A DNA stretch of 64,000 bases from assembly GCF_012222825.1 (NCBI RefSeq), contig NZ_CP038017.1, positions 1,240,001-1,304,000 of the forward strand. The letters run 5' to 3'. The translations under genes and the position numbers were made by a program. Positions 1 to 8,676 of this stretch are shown here, in pieces (position 1 is the first letter of the stretch; every line of letters begins with the position of its first letter). The stretch comes from Allofrancisella frigidaquae. Lineage in GTDB: Bacteria > Pseudomonadota > Gammaproteobacteria > Francisellales > Francisellaceae. The notes beneath the pieces are model-generated. The model was given only the letters and a program-made list of their open reading frames with translations. It did no database searches and was not told where the DNA came from.

Positions 1-343
1 GTAACACAGCAAGATCATACATTTTATCAAAATACTCTGATGCAAAGTGAGGCTGATTTTCCCACTTAAAACCAAGCCATTGTACATCCTCTTGGATTGC
101 ATTTATATATTCGATATCTTCTTTATCTGGATTAGTATCATCAAACCGTAGATTACACTTTCCACCAAATTCTTGAGCTATGCCAAAATTTAGACAAATA
201 GATTTTGCATGTCCTATATGCAGATAACCATTAGGTTCCGGTGGGAACCGTGTTAGTATGCTAGAAATGTTATTATTTTCTAGGTCTTTTTTAACAATAT
301 TTTTGATAAAGTGAGTTTTAACAGTATAATTTTTATCAGTCAT
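1..343 (-). CDS. glnS: Glutaminyl-tRNA synthetase, N-terminal part (runs off the window)
   Basis: This is the first ~114 codons of a class I aminoacyl-tRNA synthetase that charges tRNA-Gln in the cytoplasm. Reading the minus strand from the ATG at 343 gives a start [14 protein letters not shown], then a [15 protein letters not shown] stretch carrying the HIGH-type ATP-binding motif, then [16 protein letters not shown]. The combination [23 protein letters not shown] is typical of GlnS rather than GltX. The remainder, including the KMSKS-type loop and anticodon-binding domain, lies left of position 1. No strong Shine-Dalgarno is seen before the ATG. It is transcribed divergently from the PckA-like gene, with about 150 bp between the two starts. 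Confidence 0.93.
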   Translation of the reverse strand, partial: MTDKNYTVKTHFIKNIVKKDLENNNISSILTRFPPEPNGYLHIGHAKSICLNFGIAQEFGGKCNLRFDDTNPDKEDIEYINAIQEDVQWLGFKWENQPHFASEYFDKMYDLAVL

Positions 344-416
344 ATTTCTTATAATAATGTGGATTTAATATATTAGTTAATATTTTACTTTATTCGAGAA
401 CTCTGCGTACAATTTT

Positions 417-445
417 TTGAAAAAAAAGTATATTCCAGCTATAAT
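417..445 (+). promoter_or_regulatory. Sigma-70-type promoter of the PckA-like gene
   Basis: TTGAAA (417-422) and TATAAT (440-445) are separated by exactly 17 bp, about 50 bp upstream of the ATG at 494. This is a near-consensus promoter and suggests the downstream gene is well transcribed. Called by eye only; no start-site data. Confidence 0.7.
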
Positions 446-493
446 CTGACTAAAATATCACTAGCTTACCTGGCTAATAAGGAAACTTGTATC

Positions 494-2083
494 ATGGATC
501 CGTCTATTGTGGATGATAGTAAGTATTTATTCACAACAAAAAATGTGTACCAAAATTTAACTTTGGATGAACTTGCTGAACACGCGCAACATACTTGTAA
601 CTTCATAAATATGGATGGTAAAACCTTAATAGTCGATAGTGGAAATATCAAAGGCAGACTACCTGATGATAAGTATGTGGTTGAAACTAAATACGCTAAA
701 AAAAATGTTTGGTGGCATGAACATGGTTCTGATAACAAAAGGCTTAAACGTAAAGACTGGAAGTTAATTAAACAAAAACTTTGTGATAACATTTCTAGCA
801 AAAATATATTTGTTATAGAAGGTTTTTATAACCATGATGAAAAAAACAGAATAGCTGTTAGACTTATAACAACTCAAGCTTCAGCTGCTTATTTTTTTAG
901 ACTTATATGTATTAGGCCAGCTATAAAGGAGCTTGAAGATTTTAAACCACAATGGATAATGATGCATTCCCCTGAAACTAGTATAGATAACTATAAAGAA
1001 CTCGGGTTGAATTCATCAAAAGTTATAGCAACAAACCTTAAACAACGCCAAAGCATATTTATAGGTACTCGCTACCTTGCAGAAATTAATAAAGTTTTGT
1101 TATCGATCATGAGTTATTATTTATCACTAAATAATATTGGTATCTTTTACTGCTCTGTTGGGGTTGATGCAGAAGCTAGAAGCCTTATGTTCTTAGGGCT
1201 TTCTGGTAGTGGTAAGACAACCTTAGCTTTAGACAACCATAGGGCTTTAGTCACAAATGAAGCCATAGCATGGACAGAATCAAAAGGTTTATACAGCTTA
1301 GAATCTGGACTAACTATCAAAGCTGCTAGTTTTAAAGAAGATGATAGCCGTATAAAAAACGTTTTACAAAACCATTTGCTTATAGAAAACCCTAATTTTG
1401 ATGAAGGCGGGAATATCATTTTCGGACATAAAGAACATTCTCAAAGCAACACCTATCTAACATTTTGTCGAGAAAATTTTGAAAACTGTATTACAAATAC
1501 TAGTGATCCTAGTACAATAATTTTTTTAGTAAAAGACGCGAAAGGTGTGTTGCCTAGAATAGCAAAATTAAGTAAAGGTCAAGCAATATATTATTTCTTA
1601 TCAGGTTATACTAGTACTTCAACAGGAGTTGAAGAAGGTGTAGTAGAACCAAAACCTGAATTTTCTAGTTGTTACGCTCAACCATTTTTATTACTCCAAC
1701 CCACAAGGTACGCAAGTATTTTACGGCAAAGATTAAAACATAGTAACGCTAAAATTTATATGATAAATGTTGGCTGGATAGATGGCGATTTTAAAACAGG
1801 TAGGCGTGTACCGGTAGAAGAAACAAAAGCTATCGTTAACTATCTAGTAAATGATAAGCAAGATATTACTTTTAAATATGTACGACAAAAATATTTTAAT
1901 TTTAAATCATTAATAACAATCCAAGACCAAGACCAAACCTTACATTTAACTAATTACTGGCAGGATCAATCAGAATACAAAAAACAGTATAAATCCTTAG
2001 CTAAAGCTTTTATCAAGAACTATGAGCAGTTTGAAGAAGATGAATTTGCCCTAAAATATAAAAAGTTTCAACCAATTGTGTAA
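494..2083 (+). CDS. ATP-type phosphoenolpyruvate carboxykinase homologue with substituted active-site residues
   Basis: The 529-aa product is collinear with ATP-dependent PEP carboxykinase (E. coli PckA, 540 aa), which makes PEP from oxaloacetate in gluconeogenesis. The P-loop GLSGSGKTT (residues 235-243) is intact, as are the R55 region (KGRLPDDKY), Y194 and K200. By my alignment, other canonical catalytic positions are changed. The manganese-binding His (E. coli H232) is Y219. The metal-binding Asp pair (D268-D269 in GDDEHGW) is N255-E256 in VTNEAIAW. The PEP/ATP-contacting Arg (R333) is Y321. The start is supported by AAGGAAAC before the ATG and by a near-perfect promoter. Normal PckA activity is therefore doubtful; it may be a divergent nucleotide-binding paralogue. 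A canonical pckA elsewhere in the genome would be expected but cannot be seen here. Confidence 0.8.
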   Translation: MDPSIVDDSKYLFTTKNVYQNLTLDELAEHAQHTCNFINMDGKTLIVDSGNIKGRLPDDKYVVETKYAKKNVWWHEHGSDNKRLKRKDWKLIKQKLCDNISSKNIFVIEGFYNHDEKNRIAVRLITTQASAAYFFRLICIRPAIKELEDFKPQWIMMHSPETSIDNYKELGLNSSKVIATNLKQRQSIFIGTRYLAEINKVLLSIMSYYLSLNNIGIFYCSVGVDAEARSLMFLGLSGSGKTTLALDNHRALVTNEAIAWTESKGLYSLESGLTIKAASFKEDDSRIKNVLQNHLLIENPNFDEGGNIIFGHKEHSQSNTYLTFCRENFENCITNTSDPSTIIFLVKDAKGVLPRIAKLSKGQAIYYFLSGYTSTSTGVEEGVVEPKPEFSSCYAQPFLLLQPTRYASILRQRLKHSNAKIYMINVGWIDGDFKTGRRVPVEETKAIVNYLVNDKQDITFKYVRQKYFNFKSLITIQDQDQTLHLTNYWQDQSEYKKQYKSLAKAFIKNYEQFEEDEFALKYKKFQPIV

Positions 2084-2108
2084 ACAAAAGTAAATCTACA
2101 GAAAAATT

Positions 2109-2136
2109 AAGCCACATGTAGTGGCTTTCAAGTTTT
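2109..2136. terminator. Bidirectional terminator between the PckA-like gene and fabF
   Basis: The stem AAGCCAC-atgta-GTGGCTT has a T-rich run on its right and an A-rich run on its left. It can therefore end transcription from both convergent genes (stops at 2083 and 2158). Confidence 0.7.
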
Positions 2137-2157
2137 TATACTTAATTGTCTAAAGGA

Positions 2158-3417
2158 CTAAATTTTCTTGAAGATAACTGAACCATTAGTGCCACCAAAA
2201 CCAAAGGAATTATTAAGCACATAATCAATTTTCATTTTTTTAGCAGCATTAGCAGCATAATCCAAGTTACAGCCATCATCTAAATTTTGTAAATTTATGG
2301 TTGGTGGAGCAACTTGGTCTCTTATAGCTAAGACACTAAATATAGATTCAATTGCACCAGCAGCACCTAGTAGGTGACCCGTCATAGATTTTGTAGAGCT
2401 CATAACGAGGTCTTTTCTATATTGACCAATAGTTTTTTCAACCACTTGACTTTCTTGAACATCACCTAAAGGAGTCGAAGTACCATGTGCATTTACATAA
2501 TCTATAGCATCAGGGTTTTTTTCAAGTCCTGCATCTGCTAAAGCATTTTTAATACATTTTTCTTGACCTGGTGCGTAAGGCATAGTCATATGGTAACCAT
2601 CGGCTGACATACCAAAACCTACAACTTCAGCATAAATCTTAGCTCCACGTGCTTTTGCTCTTTCATACTCTTCTAATACTACTACTCCAGAGCCATCACC
2701 TAAGACAAAACCATCTCTATCTCTATCCCATGGACGAGAAGCTCCTTGCGGGTCATCATTTCGAGTAGATAAAGCCCTAGCGGCAGCAAAACCACCAATA
2801 CCAATAGCATTACTAGCTTTCTCAGAACCTCCTGCAAGCATGACATCAGCATCACCGTAAGCTATAAGTCTCGCTGCCATACCAATATTGTGAGTACCAG
2901 TTGTACAAGCAGTAACTATAGGCACATTAGGCCCACGTAAGCCATGATTTATTGATATAACACCAGATAAGATATTTATAATTGATGATGGTATACAAAA
3001 AGGAGATATTTTTGATGGTCCCTTTGCATCAATAGTAGCTTTTGTAGACTCTAAAGTTTCAATACCACCAATACCAGAACTAACTGCTACTCCAAACTTA
3101 TAAGAGTCTTCTTCAGAAACTTTATCTATACCAGCATCCTTTAAAGCTTCATTAGCAGCAGCTATACCATAGTAGCAAAAAGGATCCACTCTTTTTGCAT
3201 CTTTCTTGCCTACAAGCTTCTCTACATCAAAGTTTTTAATTCTTGCTGCAAATCTTACCTTGAACTCACTAATATCTGGTGCTGGAGTATCAAAACCAGT
3301 TATAGTTTCTACACCACTTTTACCAGCTAAGATATTAGCCCAAGTCGTAGGCACATCATTTCCCAAAGGTGTTACCATTCCAAGACCAGTAACAACTACT
3401 CTACGATTAGATTTCAT
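2158..3417 (-). CDS. fabF: 3-oxoacyl-[ACP] synthase II
   Basis: FabF (419 aa) condenses malonyl-ACP with long acyl-ACP in type II fatty-acid elongation. The thiolase-fold Cys-His-His triad is visible: C171 in TACTTGTHN, H311 in NAHGTSTPLGD and H348 in SMTGHLLGAAG, with K343 nearby. Length is normal. It is the last gene of a minus-strand run yceD-rpmF-plsX-fabH-fabD-fabG-acpP-fabF. An 85-bp gap separates it from acpP, and a bidirectional hairpin follows the stop. Confidence 0.97.
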   Translation of the reverse strand: MKSNRRVVVTGLGMVTPLGNDVPTTWANILAGKSGVETITGFDTPAPDISEFKVRFAARIKNFDVEKLVGKKDAKRVDPFCYYGIAAANEALKDAGIDKVSEEDSYKFGVAVSSGIGGIETLESTKATIDAKGPSKISPFCIPSSIINILSGVISINHGLRGPNVPIVTACTTGTHNIGMAARLIAYGDADVMLAGGSEKASNAIGIGGFAAARALSTRNDDPQGASRPWDRDRDGFVLGDGSGVVVLEEYERAKARGAKIYAEVVGFGMSADGYHMTMPYAPGQEKCIKNALADAGLEKNPDAIDYVNAHGTSTPLGDVQESQVVEKTIGQYRKDLVMSSTKSMTGHLLGAAGAIESIFSVLAIRDQVAPPTINLQNLDDGCNLDYAANAAKKMKIDYVLNNSFGFGGTNGSVIFKKI

Positions 3418-3502
3418 ATTAAATTAACCTATTTAATTCTTTTAGAAAAAAGCATGAAACTAGTCTAAATAAAATCATGCCACTTTTGAGATTAATTTTT
3501 GA

Positions 3503-3745
3503 TTAGTTTACTTTAGAGTCAATATAGTCGTAAACATCTTTAACAGTTCTGATTTTTTCAGCATCTTCGTCAGGAATTTCAGTGTCAAATTCTTCTTCTA
3601 GAGCCATTACTAACTCAACTGTATCAAGGGAGTCGGCACCTAAATCATCAATAAAAGAAGCTTCTGGCTTAAGGTCTTCTTCTTTAACGCCTAATTGTTC
3701 AACTATGATAGAGTTTACTTTAGCATATAATTCGTTTGCGCTCAT
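3503..3745 (-). CDS. acpP: Acyl carrier protein
   Basis: This small acidic protein (80 aa) carries growing fatty acids on a phosphopantetheine arm. The attachment serine is in [13 protein letters not shown], the classic DSL motif, followed by the acidic helix [16 protein letters not shown]. The open frame extends 31 codons further upstream, but the ATG at 3745 has a strong GAAGG ribosome-binding site about 8 nt upstream and gives the standard ACP N-terminus (MSANELYAK). It sits between fabG and fabF. Confidence 0.97.
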   Translation of the reverse strand: MSANELYAKVNSIIVEQLGVKEEDLKPEASFIDDLGADSLDTVELVMALEEEFDTEIPDEDAEKIRTVKDVYDYIDSKVN

Positions 3746-3841
3746 TTTTTTTCCTTCTATTATTTTGTTTAAAATTTTTAAATTAACTAACCGTTTTAAT
3801 AATATTATTTTTTGTCTCTTTTTGCAATAATTTTGCAAAAA

Positions 3842-4585
3842 TTAAGCCATATACATACCACCATTAACGTGTAAGGTTTGTCCTGTAATATATCTAGCTT
3901 CTTCGGAAGCTAAGAAAGCTACAGTATTAGCTATGTCTATAGGTTGGCCCATTTGTCCTGAAGGTATTTTACCAGCTATGAACGTTTTTTGTTCTTCAGT
4001 AAGCTTATCCGTCATATCTGTAGCTATAAATCCTGGTGCTACAACGTTCACTGTAATATTACGACTAGCAACTTCATAAGCTAAGGATTTTGAAAACCCG
4101 ATTACACCTGCTTTAGCAGCACAATAATTGGTTTGGCCTGGGTTACCTGCAGAAGCTACTACTGAACCTATAGAAATAATTCTACCCCATCTTTTTTTCA
4201 TCATACCGCGAACACATTCTTTTGACATTTGGAAAATAGAACTTAGATTGGTATTGATAACAGCATTCCACTCGTCATCCGACATTCTCATCATTAGATT
4301 ATCACGAGTAATACCAGCGTTATTTACTAAAATATCAATAACTATTTTTTCATCTTTAATTTTAGCAAAGAAATTTTTTATACTCTCAGAATCTGAGATA
4401 TTTAAAACCATTCCTCTTGCACTTAAACCCTGATCTGTTAAGCTTTGTTCAAACTTTTTGGCGCCAGTTTCTGAGGTTGCAGTACCTATAACAGTAGCTC
4501 CTTTTTTTGCAAGAGTAACAGCCACTTCATAGCCAATACCTCGACTAGCTCCTGTTACTAAAACTACTTTTTCTTTTAAAGACAT
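3842..4585 (-). CDS. fabG: 3-oxoacyl-[ACP] reductase
   Basis: FabG (247 aa) is an NADPH-dependent short-chain dehydrogenase that performs the first reduction of the elongation cycle. The Rossmann glycine motif TGASRGIG is at residues 11-18, NNAG at about 88-91, and the catalytic S141-Y154-K158 triad is in ISIGSVV and NYCAAK. The C-terminus (TGQTLHVNGGMYMA) is typical. It lies 20 bp downstream of fabD on the minus strand, and its ATG is preceded by AAGGAGAT. Confidence 0.97.
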   Translation of the reverse strand: MSLKEKVVLVTGASRGIGYEVAVTLAKKGATVIGTATSETGAKKFEQSLTDQGLSARGMVLNISDSESIKNFFAKIKDEKIVIDILVNNAGITRDNLMMRMSDDEWNAVINTNLSSIFQMSKECVRGMMKKRWGRIISIGSVVASAGNPGQTNYCAAKAGVIGFSKSLAYEVASRNITVNVVAPGFIATDMTDKLTEEQKTFIAGKIPSGQMGQPIDIANTVAFLASEEARYITGQTLHVNGGMYMA

Positions 4586-4605
4586 TTTTTATTATCTCCT
4601 TATAG

Positions 4606-5532
4606 TTATTGAATATTTTCTAGACTATCAATAGTATTTGTATCTTTTGTACTTAAATTTTTGTCAATCCTTTTTATTAGCCCACACAGCACTTTGTTTG
4701 GTCCGCATTCAATAATTTCGTTGACACCCAAATTTACAAGTTCTTGTACAGATTGGGTCCACAATACCGGTTTATATAATTGCTTGATTACAGCTTCTTT
4801 TATTTCACCTAGACTAGAGTGTGATTTAGCATCAAAATTTTGTACAACAGCTGTTGTAGGGTTTTTAAACTCTACTTTATTTAATTCTATTTCAAATTTT
4901 TCTGCAGCACCCTTCATAAGTGAACAATGAGAAGGCACACTTACAGCCAATATTTGAGCACGTTTTGCACCCTTTTCCTTCGCTATAGCATTAGCCTTTT
5001 CTACAGCTATCTTTTCACCAGAAATAACAACCTGACCAGTCGAATTAAAATTTGCTGCTTCAACGATACCTTCATCAGAAGCTTCTTGGCAACAAGCTAC
5101 CACGTCATCATTAGATAATCCAAGAATAGCACTCATAGCACATTCTTTGTCTGTAACAGCATTTTGCATAAGTTTACCTCTAGTTGAAACCAACTGTAAA
5201 GCATCCTTATAAGAGATACATTCAGCAGCCAATAAAGCAGTATATTCTCCCAGGCTATGACCAGCAAAATATTGGACCTCTAGGCCTGGCCTTTGTTCTT
5301 TAAGTACCTTATATATCGCGTAGCTTGTAGCTAAAAGTGCCGGTTGTGTAAACTCAGTTTTATTTAATTTTTCTTCATCATTTTGAATAATGTTCCATAG
5401 ATCGTAACCTAAATGGTTTTTCGCCTCATCTATTATATTTCTAAATGTTGCAAAGTTTTGATAATAATCTTGTAACATACCTAGTTTTTGTGAACCTTGA
5501 CCAGGAAATACAACAGCAATTTTTTGTGACAT
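4606..5532 (-). CDS. fabD: Malonyl-CoA:ACP transacylase
   Basis: FabD (308 aa) loads malonyl groups onto ACP. It opens with the family N-terminus IAVVFPGQGSQ. The nucleophile elbow is GHSLGEYTAL (S93), and the His partner is near H202 in VSVPSHCSLM. The frame is open for 9 more codons upstream, but the ATG at 5532 has AAGGAG about 7 nt upstream and starts MSQKIAVVF, so it is preferred. It lies between fabH and fabG. Confidence 0.96.
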   Translation of the reverse strand: MSQKIAVVFPGQGSQKLGMLQDYYQNFATFRNIIDEAKNHLGYDLWNIIQNDEEKLNKTEFTQPALLATSYAIYKVLKEQRPGLEVQYFAGHSLGEYTALLAAECISYKDALQLVSTRGKLMQNAVTDKECAMSAILGLSNDDVVACCQEASDEGIVEAANFNSTGQVVISGEKIAVEKANAIAKEKGAKRAQILAVSVPSHCSLMKGAAEKFEIELNKVEFKNPTTAVVQNFDAKSHSSLGEIKEAVIKQLYKPVLWTQSVQELVNLGVNEIIECGPNKVLCGLIKRIDKNLSTKDTNTIDSLENIQ

Positions 5533-5593
5533 AGTGTTCTCCTTATTATTGAAAATCAAAAAAGTTTTTAGAATATAAAAGTTGATAACTTTA

Positions 5594-6565
5594 TTATATC
5601 TTTGCTACGAATCCGCCCCACACAAATCCTGCGCCAAAGGCTTCTGATATTATAATTTGTCCTGGCTTAATTTGTCCGTTTCTAACTGCATAATCTAACG
5701 CTAGTGGTATAGATGCTGCTGAAGTGTTGCCATGATCTTGTAATGTAGTTACCACTTTAGACATAGGCATGTTTATCTTATTTGCTGTTGAAGTTAGTAT
5801 TCGATAGTTTGCTTGATGTGGTACTAACCAATCTATATCACTAGCTTTTATTCCAGCTTCTTGAATTAGTTCTTCAGCCAAAGACGATAACCTTGAAACA
5901 GCAAATTTAAAAACTTTATTTCCTTCCATTATCAGGTATGGGTCTATAGTGATAGCTTCTCCTCTATTATTAGGCAGATTGTTAGGGATATTTAACGTCT
6001 CTAAGCATGAGCCATCTGTATAAAGTAAAGAGGATAAAATTTTCTTCTCTTGGCTTTGAGATAGAACTACAGCACCGGCTCCATCACCGAAAAGTACACA
6101 GGTTGACCTATCATTCCAATCAAGTACTCTGGTCATCTTTTCAGCACCAATTACTAATATGTTTTTTGCTGAGCCATTTTCTATATATTGTTTTGCAATA
6201 TCAAGCGCGTATACAAAACCACTGCATGCTGCAGAAACATCAAAACAGCGGGTTTTAAAATTTTTGATATCAAGTGCTTTTTGAACAATAGAGGCTGTAG
6301 AAGGCATAATGTAGTCACCCGTACTAGTGGCAACTATTATCGTGTCAATTTCTTGAGCGTCTAAATTAGCCGCTTCTAAAGCTTTTTTTGCTGCTTCGGT
6401 AGCCATAAAGCTAGTATTTTCTTGCTCATTAGCACAGTGGCGTTTTTCTATACCAACTCTTTGCTTTATCCACTCATCAGAAGTATCAATAAATTTACTT
6501 ATATCATCGTTAGTTAAAATTTTTTCAGGCAAATAACTTCCTGTACCTAATATTTGTGCAAACAT
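5594..6565 (-). CDS. fabH: 3-oxoacyl-[ACP] synthase III
   Basis: KAS III (323 aa) starts fatty-acid synthesis from acetyl-CoA and malonyl-ACP. The active-site Cys is C114 in FDVSAACSGFVYAL; the His is in LVPHQAN and the Asn in DHGNTSAASIP, giving the Cys-His-Asn triad that separates FabH from FabF. The start MFAQILGTGSYLPE is normal for the family. It is 112 bp downstream of plsX; that gap includes a short CTTTAG/CTAAAG inverted repeat. Confidence 0.97.
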   Translation of the reverse strand: MFAQILGTGSYLPEKILTNDDISKFIDTSDEWIKQRVGIEKRHCANEQENTSFMATEAAKKALEAANLDAQEIDTIIVATSTGDYIMPSTASIVQKALDIKNFKTRCFDVSAACSGFVYALDIAKQYIENGSAKNILVIGAEKMTRVLDWNDRSTCVLFGDGAGAVVLSQSQEKKILSSLLYTDGSCLETLNIPNNLPNNRGEAITIDPYLIMEGNKVFKFAVSRLSSLAEELIQEAGIKASDIDWLVPHQANYRILTSTANKINMPMSKVVTTLQDHGNTSAASIPLALDYAVRNGQIKPGQIIISEAFGAGFVWGGFVAKI

Positions 6566-6677
6566 TCAATAGTCTACCTATATGTTAGTTAAATACAATA
6601 TATGAAACGAGCCCTTTAGTCTTTAATAATCTAAAGAGTGCCAAACCCTCAAAATTATTGTAACATGATTAATATAA

Positions 6678-7724
6678 TTAAAGAACTTTTTCCAAAGATT
6701 CTTGAATTGTTTTAGGGATGTTATATTTGATTTCTTTGGTAGCTTCATAAATAGCGGTCTCAAAGGCATTAGCACTAGCGCTACCATGGCTTTTTATGAC
6801 GATCCCTGTTAGGCCTAACAAAGAAGCTCCATTAAAGCTATCCAAATTCATTCCTTTTTTCATTTTCTTGAAAAGTGGTAAAGCCATAATCGTTGGTATT
6901 TTCATTAACCAAGAGCCTTCAACTACAGTTTTTTTAATTAAAGACTCTATAAGCCTTAAAGTACCTTCCATAGTTTTTAGTGAAACATTACCAACAAAAC
7001 CATCACAAACTATGACATCTGTAGAATCATCAAAAATATATTTACCTTCTATATAGCCATTATAGTTGATAAAATCACAGCCTTGTAAAAGTTTGGCAGC
7101 ATTTTTAATATTATCCAACCCTTTCATCTCTTCTTCACCAATATTAAGTAAAGACACTCTTGGCTCAGCTATACCTTTTGAACTTGCTGCTAAAATGGAG
7201 CCCATGATAGCAAATTGAAAAAGCTGTTCAGAAGAACAAACCACATTTGCACCTAAATCTAGCATATAGGTTTTACTTAGTTTTTTAGTTTCCCTATTGT
7301 ACGCTGGTAAAGCATAAACTATTGCAGGGCGGTCTACTCCATTGATAGTTTTTAGAACAAATTTTGATATAGCCATTAATGCCCCAGTATTACCAGCACT
7401 AACACAAGCGTTTACCGAGCCATCTTTAACAAGGTTAACAGCTACGCGCATAGAAGAATCTTTCTTTTTTCTTACAGCTATAGATGGAGATTCATCCATT
7501 CCAATAGTTTCACCAGCATGATGAATAGCTATTCTTTGTAGAATTGGCAGTTTTATCTTTTTTAGTTTTGAATATCTGTCTAAAGCTCTTTTAACCTTAT
7601 GGTGATCCCCAACTAAAACAATTTGTAAGTTGGGGTCTTTTCTTACAGCTTCAAGAGCTGCTGGAATCGTAGTATTTAAACCATGATCACCACCCATTGC
7701 ATCTATAGATATTTTGTAACCCAT
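6678..7724 (-). CDS. plsX: Phosphate acyltransferase PlsX
   Basis: PlsX (348 aa) converts acyl-ACP to acyl-phosphate, the acyl donor for phosphatidic acid synthesis at the membrane. The family opening ISIDAMGGDHG (residues 5-15) is present, as are ACVSAGNTGALMA and CDGFVGNVSLKT. Length is typical. It is between rpmF and fabH, the usual proteobacterial order coupling ribosomal L32 with lipid synthesis. Confidence 0.96.
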   Translation of the reverse strand: MGYKISIDAMGGDHGLNTTIPAALEAVRKDPNLQIVLVGDHHKVKRALDRYSKLKKIKLPILQRIAIHHAGETIGMDESPSIAVRKKKDSSMRVAVNLVKDGSVNACVSAGNTGALMAISKFVLKTINGVDRPAIVYALPAYNRETKKLSKTYMLDLGANVVCSSEQLFQFAIMGSILAASSKGIAEPRVSLLNIGEEEMKGLDNIKNAAKLLQGCDFINYNGYIEGKYIFDDSTDVIVCDGFVGNVSLKTMEGTLRLIESLIKKTVVEGSWLMKIPTIMALPLFKKMKKGMNLDSFNGASLLGLTGIVIKSHGSASANAFETAIYEATKEIKYNIPKTIQESLEKVL

Positions 7725-7819
7725 AATAAATAAAACTTCCTATTTTATTTCAAAAAAATTATTTTACTAAAAGTTGGTGTAGTAAAGTGATGTAATTATA
7801 ATTTTCTGGGAGAAGGAAT

Positions 7820-8002
7820 TTAGTCTTCAGATTTTACCTCTACTACTTTTTTACCCTTGTAAAACCCGTTTGGTGATACGTGGTGTCTTAGGTGTAATTC
7901 ACCAGTTGCTTTATCAGTTGATAAAGTAGCTGTAGATAAAGAGTCGTGTGACCTTCTCATATCTCTTCTTGATCTGCTTTTTTTGACTTGTTGTACTGCC
8001 AT
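7820..8002 (-). CDS. rpmF: 50S ribosomal protein L32
   Basis: This 60-aa basic protein starts [20 protein letters not shown], the standard L32 opening, and ends with the [16 protein letters not shown] region. There is no zinc-binding Cys pair, as is usual in gammaproteobacterial L32. A strong GGAGG lies upstream of the ATG. It is flanked by yceD and plsX. Confidence 0.97.
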   Translation of the reverse strand: MAVQQVKKSRSRRDMRRSHDSLSTATLSTDKATGELHLRHHVSPNGFYKGKKVVEVKSED

Positions 8003-8039
8003 TTTATGTAACCTCCGGTAGAAATTTTACTATTTTTAT

Positions 8040-8546
8040 TTAGTGTTGTTTAAGTACTTTTAAAACCTCAAAAGGGTTTTCCTTTTTTTCAACAACGTTT
8101 TCTTGCTTGCTATAGTATGAATGTTTTTTGCTTTTTTTACAAGTGTTAGCGTTGTTTTTTGGTATTAACGGTAAGTCTAAAAGTATTTCTTCTTTGATTA
8201 CATCTGCTAAATTTATAATAGCTGTGCTACAAATAAAAGGCTCATACAAGCTATCTTGAACTAGTCTATCATCTTCGACAACCATAATAGTGTTAGATGC
8301 ATTAAAATCATACCCAAAAGGTTCCAGAGATTCTTGGCAAATTAGTTCTAAGTTGCTAGAGATATTATATTTAATACAAGGTTTACCATTTTCTTCAAAA
8401 AAAGAAAAATTACAGTTAAATATATAGGGCGTTTCTAAAATATAATCAGATAGCTCGCTAAGATCAGTAAGTATAATTTCAAAAGCTATTAATTCTCTTT
8501 TTTGCTTGGCATATGTACTATAATTTATATCGTATTTATTTTTCAT
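8040..8546 (-). CDS. yceD: YceD/DUF177 family protein
   Basis: This is a 168-aa protein of the family almost always found immediately before rpmF. It has the C-terminal IINLADVIKEEILLDLPLIP segment that marks DUF177 and a central acidic strand region (FGYDFNASNTIMVVEDD). Plant and bacterial homologues have been linked to 23S rRNA processing, but nothing in the sequence proves this here. It is the first gene of the minus-strand cluster and is divergent from tkt. Confidence 0.85.
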   Translation of the reverse strand: MKNKYDINYSTYAKQKRELIAFEIILTDLSELSDYILETPYIFNCNFSFFEENGKPCIKYNISSNLELICQESLEPFGYDFNASNTIMVVEDDRLVQDSLYEPFICSTAIINLADVIKEEILLDLPLIPKNNANTCKKSKKHSYYSKQENVVEKKENPFEVLKVLKQH

Positions 8547-8598
8547 AATCAGCTTTCTAAGTGTGTTACTTATATTTGGAATATTCTAACTTGGTTTC

Positions 8599-8627
8599 TT
8601 GTTTTATTAAAGTTGCTATTGTATCAT
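8599..8627 (+). promoter_or_regulatory. Sigma-70-type promoter of tkt
   Basis: TTGTTT (8599-8604) and TATCAT (8622-8627) are 17 bp apart, about 50 bp before the tkt ATG, in the 130-bp divergent gap with yceD. It could drive the whole tkt-gap-pgk-pyk-fba run. Confidence 0.55.
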
Positions 8628-8676
8628 CTTAGTGTTGTTCATATTACTTTAATTTTTTACTTAGAAGGTCAATCAC

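Noticed and set aside
3503-3838. Longer 111-aa form of acyl carrier protein
   Set aside because: The extra 31 residues lie upstream of a strong ribosome-binding site and the standard ACP start at 3745.
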